Positions 26,101 to 42,600 of a stretch of 64,000 bases of DNA are shown piece by piece (positions within the stretch are counted from its first letter, which is position 1; every line of letters starts with the position of its first letter). The position numbers and the translations under genes were made by a program. Origin of the DNA: Lasioglossum baleicum (taxonomy: Eukaryota > Arthropoda > Insecta > Hymenoptera > Halictidae). A model generated the notes under the pieces. That model saw nothing but the letters and a program-made list of their open reading frames with translations, made no database searches and was not told the origin of the DNA. The DNA is taken from assembly GCF_051020765.1 (NCBI RefSeq), contig NW_027469341.1, forward strand, positions 124,001 through 188,000, in the 5' to 3' direction.

Positions 26101-27650
26101 CGCATAACGCATAACGCATAACGCATAACGCATAACGCATAACGCATAACGCATAACGCATAACGCATAACGTATAACGCATAACGCATAACGCATAACG
26201 CTTAACGCATAACGCATTACGCATAACGCATAACGCATAACGCATAACGCTTAACGCATAGCTCATAACGCATAACGCATAACGCTTAACGCATAACGCA
26301 TAACGGATAACGCATAACGCATAACGCATAACGTATAACGCATAACGCATAACGCATAACGCTTAACGCATAACGCATTACGCATAACGCATAACGCATA
26401 ACGCATAACGCATAACGCATAACGCATAACGCATAACGCATAACGCATAACGGATAATGCATAACGCATAACGCATAACGGATAACGCATAACGCATAAC
26501 GCATAACGCATAACGCATAACGCATAACGCATAACGCATAACGCATAACGCATAACGCATAACGCATAACGCTTAACGCATAACGCATTACGCATAACGC
26601 ATAACGCATAATGCATAACGCATAACGCTTAACGCATAGCTCATAACGCATAACGCATAACGCTTAACGCATAACGCATAACGGATAACGCATAACGGAT
26701 AACGCATAACGCATAACACATAACGCATAACGCATAACGCATAACGCATAACGCATAACGCATAACGCATAACGCATAACGCATAACGCATAACGCATAA
26801 CGCATAACGCATAACGCATAACGCATAACGCATAACGCATAACGCATAACGCATAACGCATAACGCATAACGCATAACGCATAACGCATAACGCATAACG
26901 CATAACGCATAACGCATAACGCATAACGCATAACGCATAACGCATAACGCATAACGCATAACGCATAACGCATATCGCATAACGCATAACGCATAACGCA
27001 TAACGCATAACGCATAACGCATAACGCATGACGCATAACGCATAACGCATAACGCATAACGCATAACGCATAACGCATAACGCATAACGCATAACGCATA
27101 ACGTATAACGCATAACGCATAACGCATAACGCTTAACGCATAACGCATTACGCATAACGCATAACGCATAACGCATAACGCTTAACGCATAGCTCATAAC
27201 GCATAACGCATAACGCTTAACGCATAACGCATAACGGATAACGCATAACGCATAACGCATAACGCATAACGCATAACGCATAACGCATAACGCGTAACGC
27301 ATAATGCATAACGCATAACGCTTAACGCATAGCCCATAACGCATAACGCATAACGCATAACGCTTAACGCATAACGCATTACGCATAACGCATAACGCAT
27401 GACGCATAACGCATAACCCATAACGCATAACGCATAACGCATAACGCATAACGCATAACGCATAACGCATAACGCATAACGCATAACGGATAACGCATAA
27501 CGGATAACGCAAACGCATAACGCATAACGCATAACGCATAACGCATAACGCATAACGCATAACGCATATCGCATAACGCATAACGCATAACGCATAACGC
27601 TTAACGCATAACGCATAACGCATAACGCATAACGGATAACGCATAACGCA
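20104..27650. repeat. 7.9-kb higher-order repeat, copy 2
   Basis: Tandem partner of the copy at 12232. It carries CAAACG at 25145 and 27510 in step with 17245 and 19610, but has a full CATAACG where copy 1 has the 6-bp CATACG at 19674. The two copies diverge to the right of about 19750 and 27650: copy 2 goes on to GCATCAC near 27711 while copy 1 stays pure. Confidence 0.88.
21591..24205. repeat. Higher-order block of about 2.6 kb, copy 3
   Basis: Third copy of the block at 9008, carried inside the second 7.9-kb repeat. Partial copies of the same landmark order are visible again near 28210-29750 and 34915-36600; 28518-29240 and 35209-35931 are closely similar, with one difference being where GTATAAC and GGATAAC units fall. 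Confidence 0.75.
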
Positions 27651-30148
27651 TAACGCATAACGCATAACGCATAACGCATAACGCATAACGCATAACGCAT
27701 AACGCATAACGCATCACGCATAACGCATAACGTATAACGCGTAACGCATAACACATATCGCATAACGCATAACGCATAACGCATAACGCTTAACGCATAA
27801 CGCATAACGCATAACGCATAACGGATAACGCATAACGCATAACGCATAACGGATAACGCATAACGCATAACGCATAACGCATAACGCATAACGCATAACG
27901 CATAACGCATAACGCATAACGCATAACGCATAACGCATAACGCATAACGCATAACGCATAACGCATAACGCATAACGCATAACGCATAACGCATAACGCA
28001 TAACGCATAACGCATAACGCATAACGCATAACGCATAACGCATAACGCATAACGCATAACGCATAACGCATAACGCATAACGCATAACGCATAACGCATA
28101 ACGCATAACGCATAACGCATAACGCATAACGCATAACGCTTAACGCATAACGCATTACGCATAACGCATAACGCATAACGCATAACGCATAACGCATAAC
28201 GCTTAACGCTTAACGCATAACGCCTAACGCATAACGCGTAACGCATAATGCATAACGCATAACGCTTAACGCATAGCCCATAACGCATAACGCATAACGC
28301 ATCGCGCATAACGCATAACGGATAACGCATAACGCATAACGCATAACGGATAACGCATAACGCATAACGCATAACGCATAACGAATTACGCATAACGCAT
28401 AACCCATAACGCATAACGCATAACGCATAACGCATAACGCATAACGCATAACGCATAACGCATAACGCATAACACATAACGCATAACGCATAACGCATAA
28501 CGCTTAACGCATAACGCCTAACGCATAACGCGTAACGCATAATGCATAACGCTTAACGCATAGCCCATAACGCATAACGCATAACGCATCGCGCATGACG
28601 CATAACGGATAACGCATAACGCATAACGCATAACGGATAACGCATAACGCATAACGCATAACGAATTACGCATAACGCATAACCCATAACGCATAACGCA
28701 TAACGCATAACGCATAACGCATAACGCATAACGCATAACGCATAACGCATAACGCATAACGCATAACGCATAACGCATAACGGATAACGCAAGAAGCATA
28801 ACGCATAACGCATAAAGCATAACGCATAACGCATAACGCATAACGCATAACGCATAACGCATAACGCATAACGCATAACGCATAACGCATAACGCATAAC
28901 GCATAACGCATAACGTATAACGCATAACGCATAACGCATAACGCTTAACGCTTAACGCATAACGCATTACGCATAACGCATAACGCATAACGCATAACGC
29001 ATAACGCATAACGCATAACGCATAACGCATAACGCATAACGCATAACGCATAACGCATAACGGATAACGCATAACGCATAACGCATAACGGATAACGCAT
29101 AACGCATAACGCATAACGCATAACGCATAACGCATAACGCATAACGCATAACGCATAACGCTTAACGCATAACGCATTACGCATAACGCATAACGCATAA
29201 TGCATAACGCATAACGCTTAACGCATAGCTCATAACGCATAACGCATAACGCTTAACGCATAACGCATAACGGATAACGCATAACGGATAACGCATAACG
29301 CATAACACATAACGCATAACGCATAACGCATAACGCATAACGCATAACGCATAACGCATAACGCATAACGCATAACGCATAACGCATAACGCATAACGCA
29401 TAACGCATAACGCATAACGCATAACGCATAACGCATAACGCATAACGCATAACGCATAACGCATAACGCATAACGCATAACGCATAACGCATAACGCATA
29501 ACGCATAACGCATAACGCATAACGCATAACGCATAACGCATAACGCATAACGCATAACGCATAACGCATAACGCATAACGCATAACGCATATCGCATAAC
29601 GCATAACGCATAACGCATAACGCATAACGCATAACGCATGACGCATAACGCATAACGCATAACGCATAACGCATAACGCATAACGCATAACGCATAACGC
29701 ATAACGCATAACGTATAACGCATAACGCATAACGCATAACGCTTAACGCATAACGCATTACGCATAACGCATAACGCATAACGCATAACGCATAACGCAT
29801 AACGCATAACGCATAACGCATAACGCATAACGCATAACGCATAACGCTTAACGCATAACGCCTAACGCATAACGCGCAACGCATAACGCATAACGCATAA
29901 TGCATAACGCACAACGCATAACGCATAACGCATAACACATATCGCATAACGCATAACGCATAACGCTTAACGCATAACGCATAACGCATAACGCATAACG
30001 CATAACGCATAACGGATAACGTATAACGCTTAACGCATAACGCATAACGCATAACGCATAACGCATAACGCATAACGCATAACGCATAACGCATAACGCA
30101 TAACGCATAACGCATATCGCATAACGCATAACGCATAACGCATAACGC

Positions 30149-30787
30149 TTAACGCATAACGCATAACGCATAACGCATAACGGATAACGCATAACGCATA
30201 ACGCATAACGCATAACGCATAACGCATAACGCATAACGCATTACTCTTAACGCATCACGCATAACGCATAACGTATAACGCGTAACGCATAACACATATC
30301 GCATAACGCATAACGCATAACGCATAACGCTTAACGCATAACGCATAACGCATAACGCATAACGGATAACGCATAACGCATAACGCATAACGGATAACGC
30401 ATAACGCATAACGCATAACGCATAACGCATAACGCATAACGCATAACGCATAACGCATAACGCATAACGCATAACGCATAACGCATAACGCATAACGCAT
30501 AACGCATAACGCATAACGCATAACGCATAACGCATAACGCATAACGCATAACGCATAACGCATAACCCATAACCCATAACGCATAACGCATAACGCATAA
30601 CGCATAACGCATAACGCATAACGCATAACGCATAACGCATAACGCATAACGCATAACGCATAACGCATAACGCATAACGCATAACGCATAACGCATAACG
30701 CATAACGCTTAACGCATAACGCATTACGCATAACGCATAACGCATAATGCATAACGCATAACGCTTAACGCATAGCTCATAACGCAT
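30149..30787. repeat. 1,645-bp higher-order repeat, copy 1
   Basis: This stretch and 31794-32432 give the same translations in overlapping reverse frames, at an offset of 1,645 bp (235 heptamers). Both contain a rare GCATTAC-TCTTAAC junction followed by GCATCAC, GTATAAC, GCGTAAC and ACATATC. The TCTTAAC unit occurs at 30245, 30903 and 31890 (spacings 658 and 987 bp), so a third, partial copy lies between. Similarity to the second copy extends left to about 29850 and 31490, at offset 1,638. Confidence 0.85.
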
Positions 30788-31793
30788 AACGCATAACGCT
30801 TAACGCATAACGCATAACGGATAACGCATAACGGATAACGGATAACGCATAACGCATAACGCATAACGCATAACGCATAACGCATAACGCATAACGCATT
30901 ACTCTTAACGCATCACGCATAACGCATAACGTATAACGCGTAACGCATAACACATATCGCATAACGCATAACGCATAACGCATAACGCTTAACGCATAAC
31001 GCATAACGCATAACGCATAACGGATAACGCATAACGCATAACGCATAACGGATAACGCATAACGCATAACGCATAACGCATAACGCATAACGCATAACGC
31101 ATAACGCATAACGCATAACGCATAACGCATAACGCATAACGCATAACGCATAACGCATAACGCATAACGCATAACGCATAACGCATAACGCATAACGCAT
31201 AACGCATAACGCATAACGCATAACGCATATCGCATAACGCATAACGCATAACGCATAACGCATAACGCATAACGCATGACGCATAACGCATAACGCATAA
31301 CGCATAACGCATAACGCATAACGCATAACGCATAACGCATAACGCATAACGCATAACGCATAACGCATAACGCATAACGCTTAACGCATAACGCATTACG
31401 CATAACGCATAACGCATAACGCATAACGCATAACGCATAACGCATAACGCATAACGCATAACGCATAACGCATAACGCATAACGCTTAACGCATAACGCC
31501 TAACGCATAACGCGCAACGCATAACGCATAACGCATAATGCATAACGCACAACGCATAACGCATAACGCATAACACATATCGCATAACGCATAACGCATA
31601 ACGCTTAACGCATAACGCATAACGCATAACGCATAACGCATAACGCATAACGGATAACGTATAACGCTTAACGCATAACGCATAACGCATAACGCATAAC
31701 GCATAACGCATAACGCATAACGCATAACGCATAACGCATAACGCATAACGCATAACGCATATCGCATAACGCATAACGCATAACGCATAACGC

Positions 31794-32432
31794 TTAACGC
31801 ATAACGCATAACGCATAACGCATAACGGATAACGCATAACGCATAACGCATAACGCATAACGCATAACGCATAACGCATAACGCATTACTCTTAACGCAT
31901 CACGCATAACGCATAACGTATAACGCGTAACGCATAACACATATCGCATAACGCATAACGCATAACGCATAACGCTTAACGCATAACGCATAACGCATAA
32001 CGCATAACGGATAACGCATAACGCATAACGCATAACGGATAACGCATAACGCATAACGCATAACGCATAACGCATAACGCATAACGCATAACGCATAACG
32101 CATAACGCATAACGCATAACGCATAACGCATAACGCATAACGCATAACGCATAACGCATAACGCATAACGCATAACGCATAACGCATAACGCATAACGCA
32201 TAACGCATAACCCATAACCCATAACGCATAACGCATAACGCATAACGCATAACGCATAACGCATAACGCATAACGCATAACGCATAACGCATAACGCATA
32301 ACGCATAACGCATAACGCATAACGCATAACGCATAACGCATAACGCATAACGCTTAACGCATAACGCATTACGCATAACGCATAACGCATAATGCATAAC
32401 GCATAACGCTTAACGCATAGCTCATAACGCAT
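31794..32432. repeat. 1,645-bp higher-order repeat, copy 2
   Basis: Partner of 30149-30787, with TCTTAAC at 31890-31896. I found no difference between the two over this interval. Confidence 0.85.
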
Positions 32433-35400
32433 AACGCATAACGCTTAACGCATAACGCATAACGGATAACGCATAACGGATAACGGATAACGCATAACGC
32501 ATAACACATAACGCATAACGCATAACGCATAACGCATAACGCATAACGCATAACGCATAACGCATAACGCATAACGCATAACGCATAACGCATAACGCAT
32601 AACGCATAACGCATAACGCATAACGCATAACGCATAACGCGTAACGCATAACGCATAACGCATAACGCATAACGCATAACGCATAACGCATAACACATAA
32701 CGCATAACGCATAACGCATAACGCTTAACGCATAACGCCTAACGCATAACGCGTAACGCATAACGCATAACGCATAATGCATAACGCACAACGCATAACG
32801 CATAACGCATAACACATATCGCATAACGCATAACGCATAACGCTTAACGCATAACGCATAACGCATAACGCATAACGCATAACGCATAACGGATAACGTA
32901 TAACGCTTAACGCATAACGCATAACGCATAACGCATAACGCATAACGCATAACGCATATCGCATAACGCATAACGCATAACGCTTAACGCATAACGCATA
33001 ACGCATAACGCATAACGGATAACGTATAACGCTTAACGCATAACGCATAACGCATAACGCATAACGCATAACGCATAACGCATAACGCATAACGCATAAC
33101 GCATAACGCATAACGCATAACGCATAACGCATAACGCATAACGCATAACGCATAACGCATAACGCATAACGCATAACGCATAACGCATAACGCATAACGC
33201 ATAACGCATAACGCAAACGCATAACGCATAACGCATAACGCATAACGCATAACGCATAACGCATAACCCATAACCCATAACGCATAACGCATAACGCATA
33301 ACGCATAACGCATAACGCATAACGCATAACGCATAACGCATAACGCATAACGAATAACGCATAACGCATAACGCATAACGCATAACGCATAACGCATAAC
33401 GCATAACGCATAACGCATAACGCATAACGCATAACGCATAACGCATAACACATAACGCATAACGCATAACGCATAACGCATAACGCATAACGCTTAACGC
33501 ATAACGCCTAACGCATAACGCGTAACGCATAACGCATAACGCATAACGCATAATGCATAACGCACAACGCATAACGCATAACGCATAACCCATATCGCAT
33601 AACGCATAACGCATAACGCTTAACGCATAACGCATAACGCATAACGCATAACGGATAACGCATAACGCATAACGCATAACGGATAACGGATAACGCATAA
33701 CGCATAACGCATAACGGATAACGGATAACGCATAACGCATAACGCATAACGCATAACGCATAACGCATAACGCATAACGCATAACGCATAACGCATAACG
33801 CATAACGCATAACGCATAACGCATAACGCATAACGCATAACGCATAACGCATAACGCATAACGCATAACGCATAACGCATAACGCATAACGCATAACGCA
33901 TAACGCATAACGCATAACGCATAACGCATAACGCATAACGCATAACGCATAACGCATAACGCATAACGCATAACGCATAACGCATAACGCATAACGCATA
34001 ACGCATAACGCATAACGCATAACGCATAACGCATAACGCATAACGCATAACGCATAACGCATAACGCATAACGCATAACGCATAACGCATAACGCATAAC
34101 GCATAACGCATAACGCATAACGCATAACGCATAACGCATAACGCATAACGCATAACGCATAACGCATAACGCATAACGCATAACGCATAACGCATAACGC
34201 ATAACGCATAACGCATAACGCTTAACGCATAACGCATTACGCATAACGCATAACGCATAACGCATAACGCATAACGCATAACGCTTAACGCATAGCTCAT
34301 AACGCATAACGCAGAACGCTTAACGCATAACGCATAACGGATAACGCATAACGCATAACGCATAACGCATAACGCATAACGCATAACGCATAACGCATAA
34401 CGCATAACGCATAACGCATAACGCATAACGCATAACGCATAACGCATAACGCATAACGCATAACGCATAACGCATAACGCATAACGCATAACGCATAACG
34501 CATAACGCATAACGCATAACGCATAACGCATAACGCATAACGCATAACGCATAACGCATAACGCATAACGCATAACGCATAACGCATAACGCATAACGCA
34601 TAACGCATAACGCATAACGCATAACGCATAACGCATAACGCATAACGCATAACGCATAACGCATAACGCATAACGCATAACGCATAACGCATAACGCATA
34701 ACGCATAACGCATAACGCATAACGCATAACGCATAACGCATAACGCATAACGCATAACGCATAACGCATAACGCATAACGCATAACGCATAACGCATAAC
34801 GCATAACGCATAACGCATAACGCATAACGCATAACGCATAACGCTTAACGCATAACGCATTACGCATAACGCATAACGCATAACGCATAACGCATAACGC
34901 ATAACGCTTAACGCTTAACGCATAACGCCTAACGCATAACGCGTAACGCATAATGCATAACGCATAACGCTTAACGCATAGCCCATAACGCATAACGCAT
35001 AACGCATCGCGCATAACGCATAACGGATAACGCATAACGCATAACGCATAACGGATAACGCATAACTCATAACGCATAACGCATAACGAATTACGCATAA
35101 CGCATAACCCATAACGCATAACGCATAACGCATAACGCATAACGCATAACGCATAACGCATAACACATAACGCATAACGCATAACGCATAACGCTTAACG
35201 CATAACGCCTAACGCATAACGCGTAACGCATAATGCATAACGCTTAACGCATAGCCCATAACGCATAACGCATAACGCATCGCGCATGACGCATAACGGA
35301 TAACGCATAACGCATAACGCATAACGGATAACGCATAACGCATAACGCATAACGAATTACGCATAACGCATAACCCATAACGCATAACGCATAACGCATA

Positions 35401-36616
35401 ACGCATAACGCATAACGCATAACGCATAACGCATAACGCATAACGCATAACGGATAACGCAAGAAGCATAACGCATAACGCATAAAGCATAACGCATAAC
35501 GCATAACGCATAACGCATAACGCATAACGCATAACGCATAACGCATAACGCATAACGCATAACGCATAACGCATAACGCATAACGCATAACGTATAACGC
35601 ATAACGCATAACGCATAACGCTTAACGCATAACGCATTACGCATAACGCATAACGCATAACGCATAACGCATAACGCATAACGCATAACGCATAACGCAT
35701 AACGCATAACGCATAACGCATAACGCATAACGCATAACGCATAACGGATAACGCATAACGCATAACGCATAACGGATAACGCATAACGCATAACGCATAA
35801 CGCATAACGCATAACGCATAACGCATAACGCATAACGCATAACGCATAACGCTTAACGCATAACGCATTACGCATAACGCATAACGCATAATGCATAACG
35901 CATAACGCTTAACGCATAGCTCATAACGCATAACGCATAACGCTTAACGCATAACGCATAACGCATAACGGATAACGCATAACGCATAACGCATAACGCA
36001 TAACGCATAACGCATAACGCATAACGCATAACGCATAACGCATAACGCATAACGCATAACGCATAACGCATAACGCATAACGCTTAACGCATAACGCATA
36101 ACGCATAACGCATAACGCATAACGCATAACGCATAACGCATAACGCATAACGCATAACGTATAACGCATAACGCATAACGCATAACGCTTAACGCATAAC
36201 GCATTACGCATAACGCATAACGCATAACGCATAACGCTTAACGCATAGCTCATAACGCATAACGCATAACGCTTAACGCATAACGCATAACGGATAACGC
36301 ATAACGCATAACGCATAACGTATAACGCATAACGCATAACGCATAACGCATAACGCTTAACGCATAACGCATTACGCATAACGCATAACGCATAACGCAT
36401 AACGCATAACGCATAACGCATAACGCATAACGCATAACGCATAACGCATAACGCATAACGCATAACGCATAACGGATAACGCATAACGCATAACGCATAA
36501 CGGATAACGCATAACGCATAACGCATAACGCATAACGCATAACGCATAACGCATAACGCATAACGCATAACGCATAACGCATAACGCATAACGCATAACG
36601 CTTAACGCATAACGCA

Positions 36617-39600
36617 TTACGCATAACGCATAACGCATAATGCATAACGCATAACGCTTAACGCATAGCTCATAACGCATAACGCATAACGCTTAACGCA
36701 TAACGCATAACGGATAACGCATAACGGATAACGCATAACGCATAACACATAACGCATAACGCATAACGCATAACGCATAACGCATAACGCATAACGCGTA
36801 ACGCATAATGCATAACGCATAACGCTTAACGCATAGCCCATAACGCATAACGCATAACGCATAACGCTTAACGCATAACGCATTACGCATAACGCATAAC
36901 GCTTAACGCATAACGCATAACGCATAACGCATAACGCATAACGCATAACGCATAACGCATAACGCATAACGCATAACGTATAACGCATAACGCATAACGC
37001 ATAACGCTTAACGCATAACGCATTACGCATAACGCATAACGCATAACGCATAACGCTTAACGCATAGCTCATAACGCATAACGCATAACGCTTAACGCAT
37101 AACGCATAACGGATAACGCATAACGCATAACGCATAACGTATAACGCATAACGCATAACGCATAACGCATAACGCTTAACGCATAACGCATTACGCATAA
37201 CGCATAACGCATAACGCATAACGCATAACGCATAACGCATAACGCATAACGCATAACGCATAACGCATAACGCATAACGGATAACGTATAACGCATAACG
37301 CATAACGGATAACGCATAACGCATAACGCATAACGCATAACGCATAACGCATAACGCATAACGCATAACGCATAACGCATAACGCATAACGCATAACGCA
37401 TAACGCTTAACGCATAACGCATTACGCATAACGCATAACGCATAATGCATAACGCATAACGCTTAACGCATAGCTCATAACGCATAACGCATAACGCTTA
37501 ACGCATAACGCATAACGGATAACGCATAACGGATAACGCATAACGCATAACACATAACGCATAACGCATAACGCATAACGCATAACGCATAACGCATAAC
37601 GCGTAACGCATAATGCATAACGCATAACGCTTAACGCATAGCCCATAACGCATAACGCATAACGCATAACGCTTAACGCATAACGCATTACGCATAACGC
37701 ATAACGCATGACGCATAACGCATAACCCATAACGCATAACGCATAACGCATAACGCATAACGCATAACGCATAACGGATAACGCATAACGGATAACGCAA
37801 ACGCATAACGCATAACGCATAACGCATAACGCATAACGCATAACGCATAACGCATAACGCATAACGCATAACGCATAACGCATAACGCATAACGCATAAC
37901 GCATAACGCATAACGCATAACGCATAACGCATAACGCATAACGCATCACGCATAACGCATAACGTATAACGCGTAACGCATAACACATATCGCATAACGC
38001 ATAACGCATAACGCATAACGCATAACGCTTAACGCATAACGCATAACGCATAACGCATAACGGATAACGCATAACGCATAACGCATAACGGATAACGCAT
38101 AACGCATAACGCATAACGCATAACGCATAACGCATAACGCATAACGCATAACGCATAACGCATAACGCATAACGCATAACGCATAACGCATAACGCATAA
38201 CGCATAACGCATAACGCATAACGCATAACGCATAACCCATAACCCATAACGCATAACGCATAACGCATAACGCATAACGCATAACGCATAACGCATAACG
38301 CATAACGCATAACGCATAACGCATAACGCTTAACGCATAACGCATTACGCAAAACGCATAACGCATAATGCATAACGCATAACGCTTAACGCATAGCTCA
38401 TAACGCATAACGCATAACGCTTAACGCATAACGCATAACGGATAACGCATAACGGATAACGGATAACGCATAACGCATAACACATAACGCATAACGCATA
38501 ACGCATAACGCATAACGCATAACGCATAACGCATAACGCATAACGCATAACGCATAACGCATAACGCATAACGCATAACGCATAACGCATAACGCATAAC
38601 GCATAACGCATAACGCATAACGCATAACGCATAACGCATAACGCATAACGCGTAACGCATAACGCATAACGCATAACGCATAACGCATAACGCATAACGC
38701 ATAACACATAACGCATAACGCATAACGCATAACGCTTAACGCATAACGCCTAACGCATAACGCGTAACGCATAACGCATAACGCATAATGCATAACGCAC
38801 AACGCATAACGCATAACGCATAACACATATCGCATAACGCATAACGCATAACGCTTAACGCATAACGCATAACGCATAACGCATAACGCATAACGCATAA
38901 CGGATAACGTATAACGCTTAACGCATAACGCATAACGCATAACGCATAACGCATAACGCATAACGCATAACGCATAACGCATAACGCATAACGCATAACG
39001 CATAACGCATAACGCATAACGCATAACGCATAACGCATAACGCATAACGCATAACGCATAACGCATAACGCATAACGCATAACGCATAACGCATAACGCA
39101 TAACGCATAACGCATAACGCAAACGCATAACGCATAACGCATAACGCATAACGCATAACGCATAACGCATAACCCATAACCCATAACGCATAACGCATAA
39201 CGCATAACGCATAACGCATAACGCATAACGCATAACGCATAACGCATAACGCATAACGCATAACGCATAACGCATAACGCATAACGCATAACGCATAACG
39301 CATAACGCATAACGCATAACGCATAACGCATAACGCATAACGCATAACGCATAACGCATAACGCATAACGCATAACGCATAACGCATAACGCATAACGCA
39401 TAACGCATAACGCATAACGCATAACGCATAACGCATAACGCATAACGCATAACGCATAACGCATAACGCATAACGCATAACGCATAACGCATAACGCATA
39501 ACGCATAACGCATAACGCATAACGCATAACGCATAACGCATAACGCATAACGCATAACGCATAACGCATAACGCATAACGCATAACGCATAACGCATAAC

Positions 39601-42600
39601 GCATAACGCATAACGCATAACGCATAACGCATAACGCATAACGCATAACGCATAACGCATAACGCATAACGCATAACGCATAACGCATAACGCATAACGC
39701 ATAACGCATAACGGATAACGCATAACGCATAACGCATAACGCATAACGCATAACGCATAACGCATAACGCATAACGCATAACGCTTAACGCATAACGCAT
39801 TACGCATAACGCATAACGCATAATGCATAACGCATAACGCTTAACGCATAGCTCATAACGCATAACGCAGAACGCTTAACGCATAACGCATAACGGATAA
39901 CGCATAACGCATAACGCATAACGCATAACGCATAACGCATAACGCATAACGCATAACGCATAACGCATAACGCATAACGCATAACGCATAACGCATAACG
40001 CATAACGCATAACGCATAACGCATAACGCATAACGCATAACGCATAACGCATAACGCATCACGCATATCGCATAACGCATAACGCATAACGCATAACGCA
40101 TAACGCAAACGCATGACGCATAACGCATGACGCATAACGCATAACGCATAACGCATAACGCATTACGCATAACGCATAACGCATAACGCATAACGCATAA
40201 CGCATAACGCATAACGCATAACGTATAACGCATAACGCATAACGCATAACGCATAACGCATAACGCATAACGCATAACGCATAACGCATAACGCATAACG
40301 CATAACGCATAACGCATAACGCATAACGCATAACGCATAACGCATAACGCATAACGCATAACGCATAACGCATAACGCATAACGCATAACGCATAACGCA
40401 TAACGCATAACGCATAACGCATAACGCATAACGCATAACGCATAACGCATAACGCATAACGCATAACGCATAACGCATAACGCATAACGCATAACGCATA
40501 ACGCATAACGCATAACGCATAACGCATAACGCATAACGCATAACGCATAACGCATAACGCATAACGCATAACGCATAACGCATAACGCATAACGCATAAC
40601 GCATAACGCATAACGCATAACGCATAACGCATAACGCATAACGCATAACGCATAACGAATAACGCATAACGCATAACGCATAACGCATAACGCATAACGC
40701 ATAACGCATAACGCATAACGCATAACGCATAACGCATAACGCATAACGCATAACGCATAACGCATAACGCATAACGCATAACGCATAACGCATAACGCAT
40801 AACGCTTAACGCATAACGCCTAACGCATAACGCATAACGCATAACGCATAACGCATAACGCATAACGCATAACGCATAACGCATAACGCATAACGCATAA
40901 CGCATAACGCATAACGCATAACGCATAACGCATAACGCAAACGCATAACGCATAACGCATAACGCATAACGCATAACGCATAACGCATAACCCATAACCC
41001 ATAACGCATAACGCATAACGCATAACGCATAACGCATAACGCATAACGCATAACGCATAACGCATAACGCATAACGCATAACGCATAACGCATAACGCAT
41101 AACGCATAACGCATAACGCATAACGCATAACGCATAACGCATAACGCATAACGCATAACGCATAACGCATAACGCATAACGCATAACGCATAACGCATAA
41201 CGCATAACGCATAACGCATAACGCATAACGCATAACGCATAACGCATAACGCATAACGCATAACGCATAACGCATAACGCATAACGCATAACGCATAACG
41301 CATAACGCATAACGCTTAACGCATAGCTCATAACGCATAACGCAGAACGCTTAACGCATAACGCATAACGGATAACGCATAACGCATAACGCATAACGCA
41401 TAACGCATAACGCATAACGCATAACGCATAACGCATAACGCATAACGCATAACGCATAACGCATAACGCATAACGCATAACGCATAACGCATAACGGATA
41501 ACGCATAACGCATAACGCATAACGCATAACGCATAACGCATAACGCATAACGCATAACGCATAACGCATAACGCATAACGCATAACGCATAACGCATAAC
41601 GCATAACGCATAACGCATAACGCATAACGCATAACGCATAACGCATAACGCATAACGCATAACGCATAACGCATAACGCATAACGCATAACGCATAACGC
41701 ATAACGCATAACGCATAACGCATAACGCATAACGCATAACGCATAACGCATAACGCATAACGCATAACGCATAACGCATAACGCATAACGCATAACGCAT
41801 AACGCATAACGCATAACGCATAACGCATAACGCATAACGCATAACGCATAACGCATAACGCATAACGCATAACGCATAACGCATAACGCATAACGCATAA
41901 CGCATAACGCATAACGCATAACGCATAACGCATAACGCATAACGCATAACGCATAACGCATAACGCATAACGCATAACGCATAACGCATAACGCATAACG
42001 CATAACGCATAACGCATAACGCATATCGCATAACGCATAACGCATAACGCATAACGCATAACGCATAACGCATGACGCATAACGCATAACGCATAACGCA
42101 TAACGCATAACGCATAACGCATAACCCATAACCCATAACGCATAACGCATAACGCATAACGCATAACGCATAACGCATAACGCATAACGCATAACGCATA
42201 ACGCATAACGCATAACGCATAACGCTTAACGCATAACGCATTACGCATAACGCATAACGCATAATGCATAACGCATAACGCTTAACGCATAGCTCATAAC
42301 GCATAACGCATAACGCTTAACGCATAACGCATAACGGATAACGCATAACGGATAACGCATAACGCATAACACATAACGCATAACGCATAACGCATAACGC
42401 ATAACGCATAACGCATAACGCATAACGCATAACGCATAACGCATAACGCATAACGCATAACGCATAACGCATAACGCATAACGCATAACGCATAACGCAT
42501 AACGCATAACGCATAACGCATAACGCATAACGCATAACGCATAACGCATAACGCATAACGCATAACGCATAACGCATAACGCATAACGCATAACGCATAA

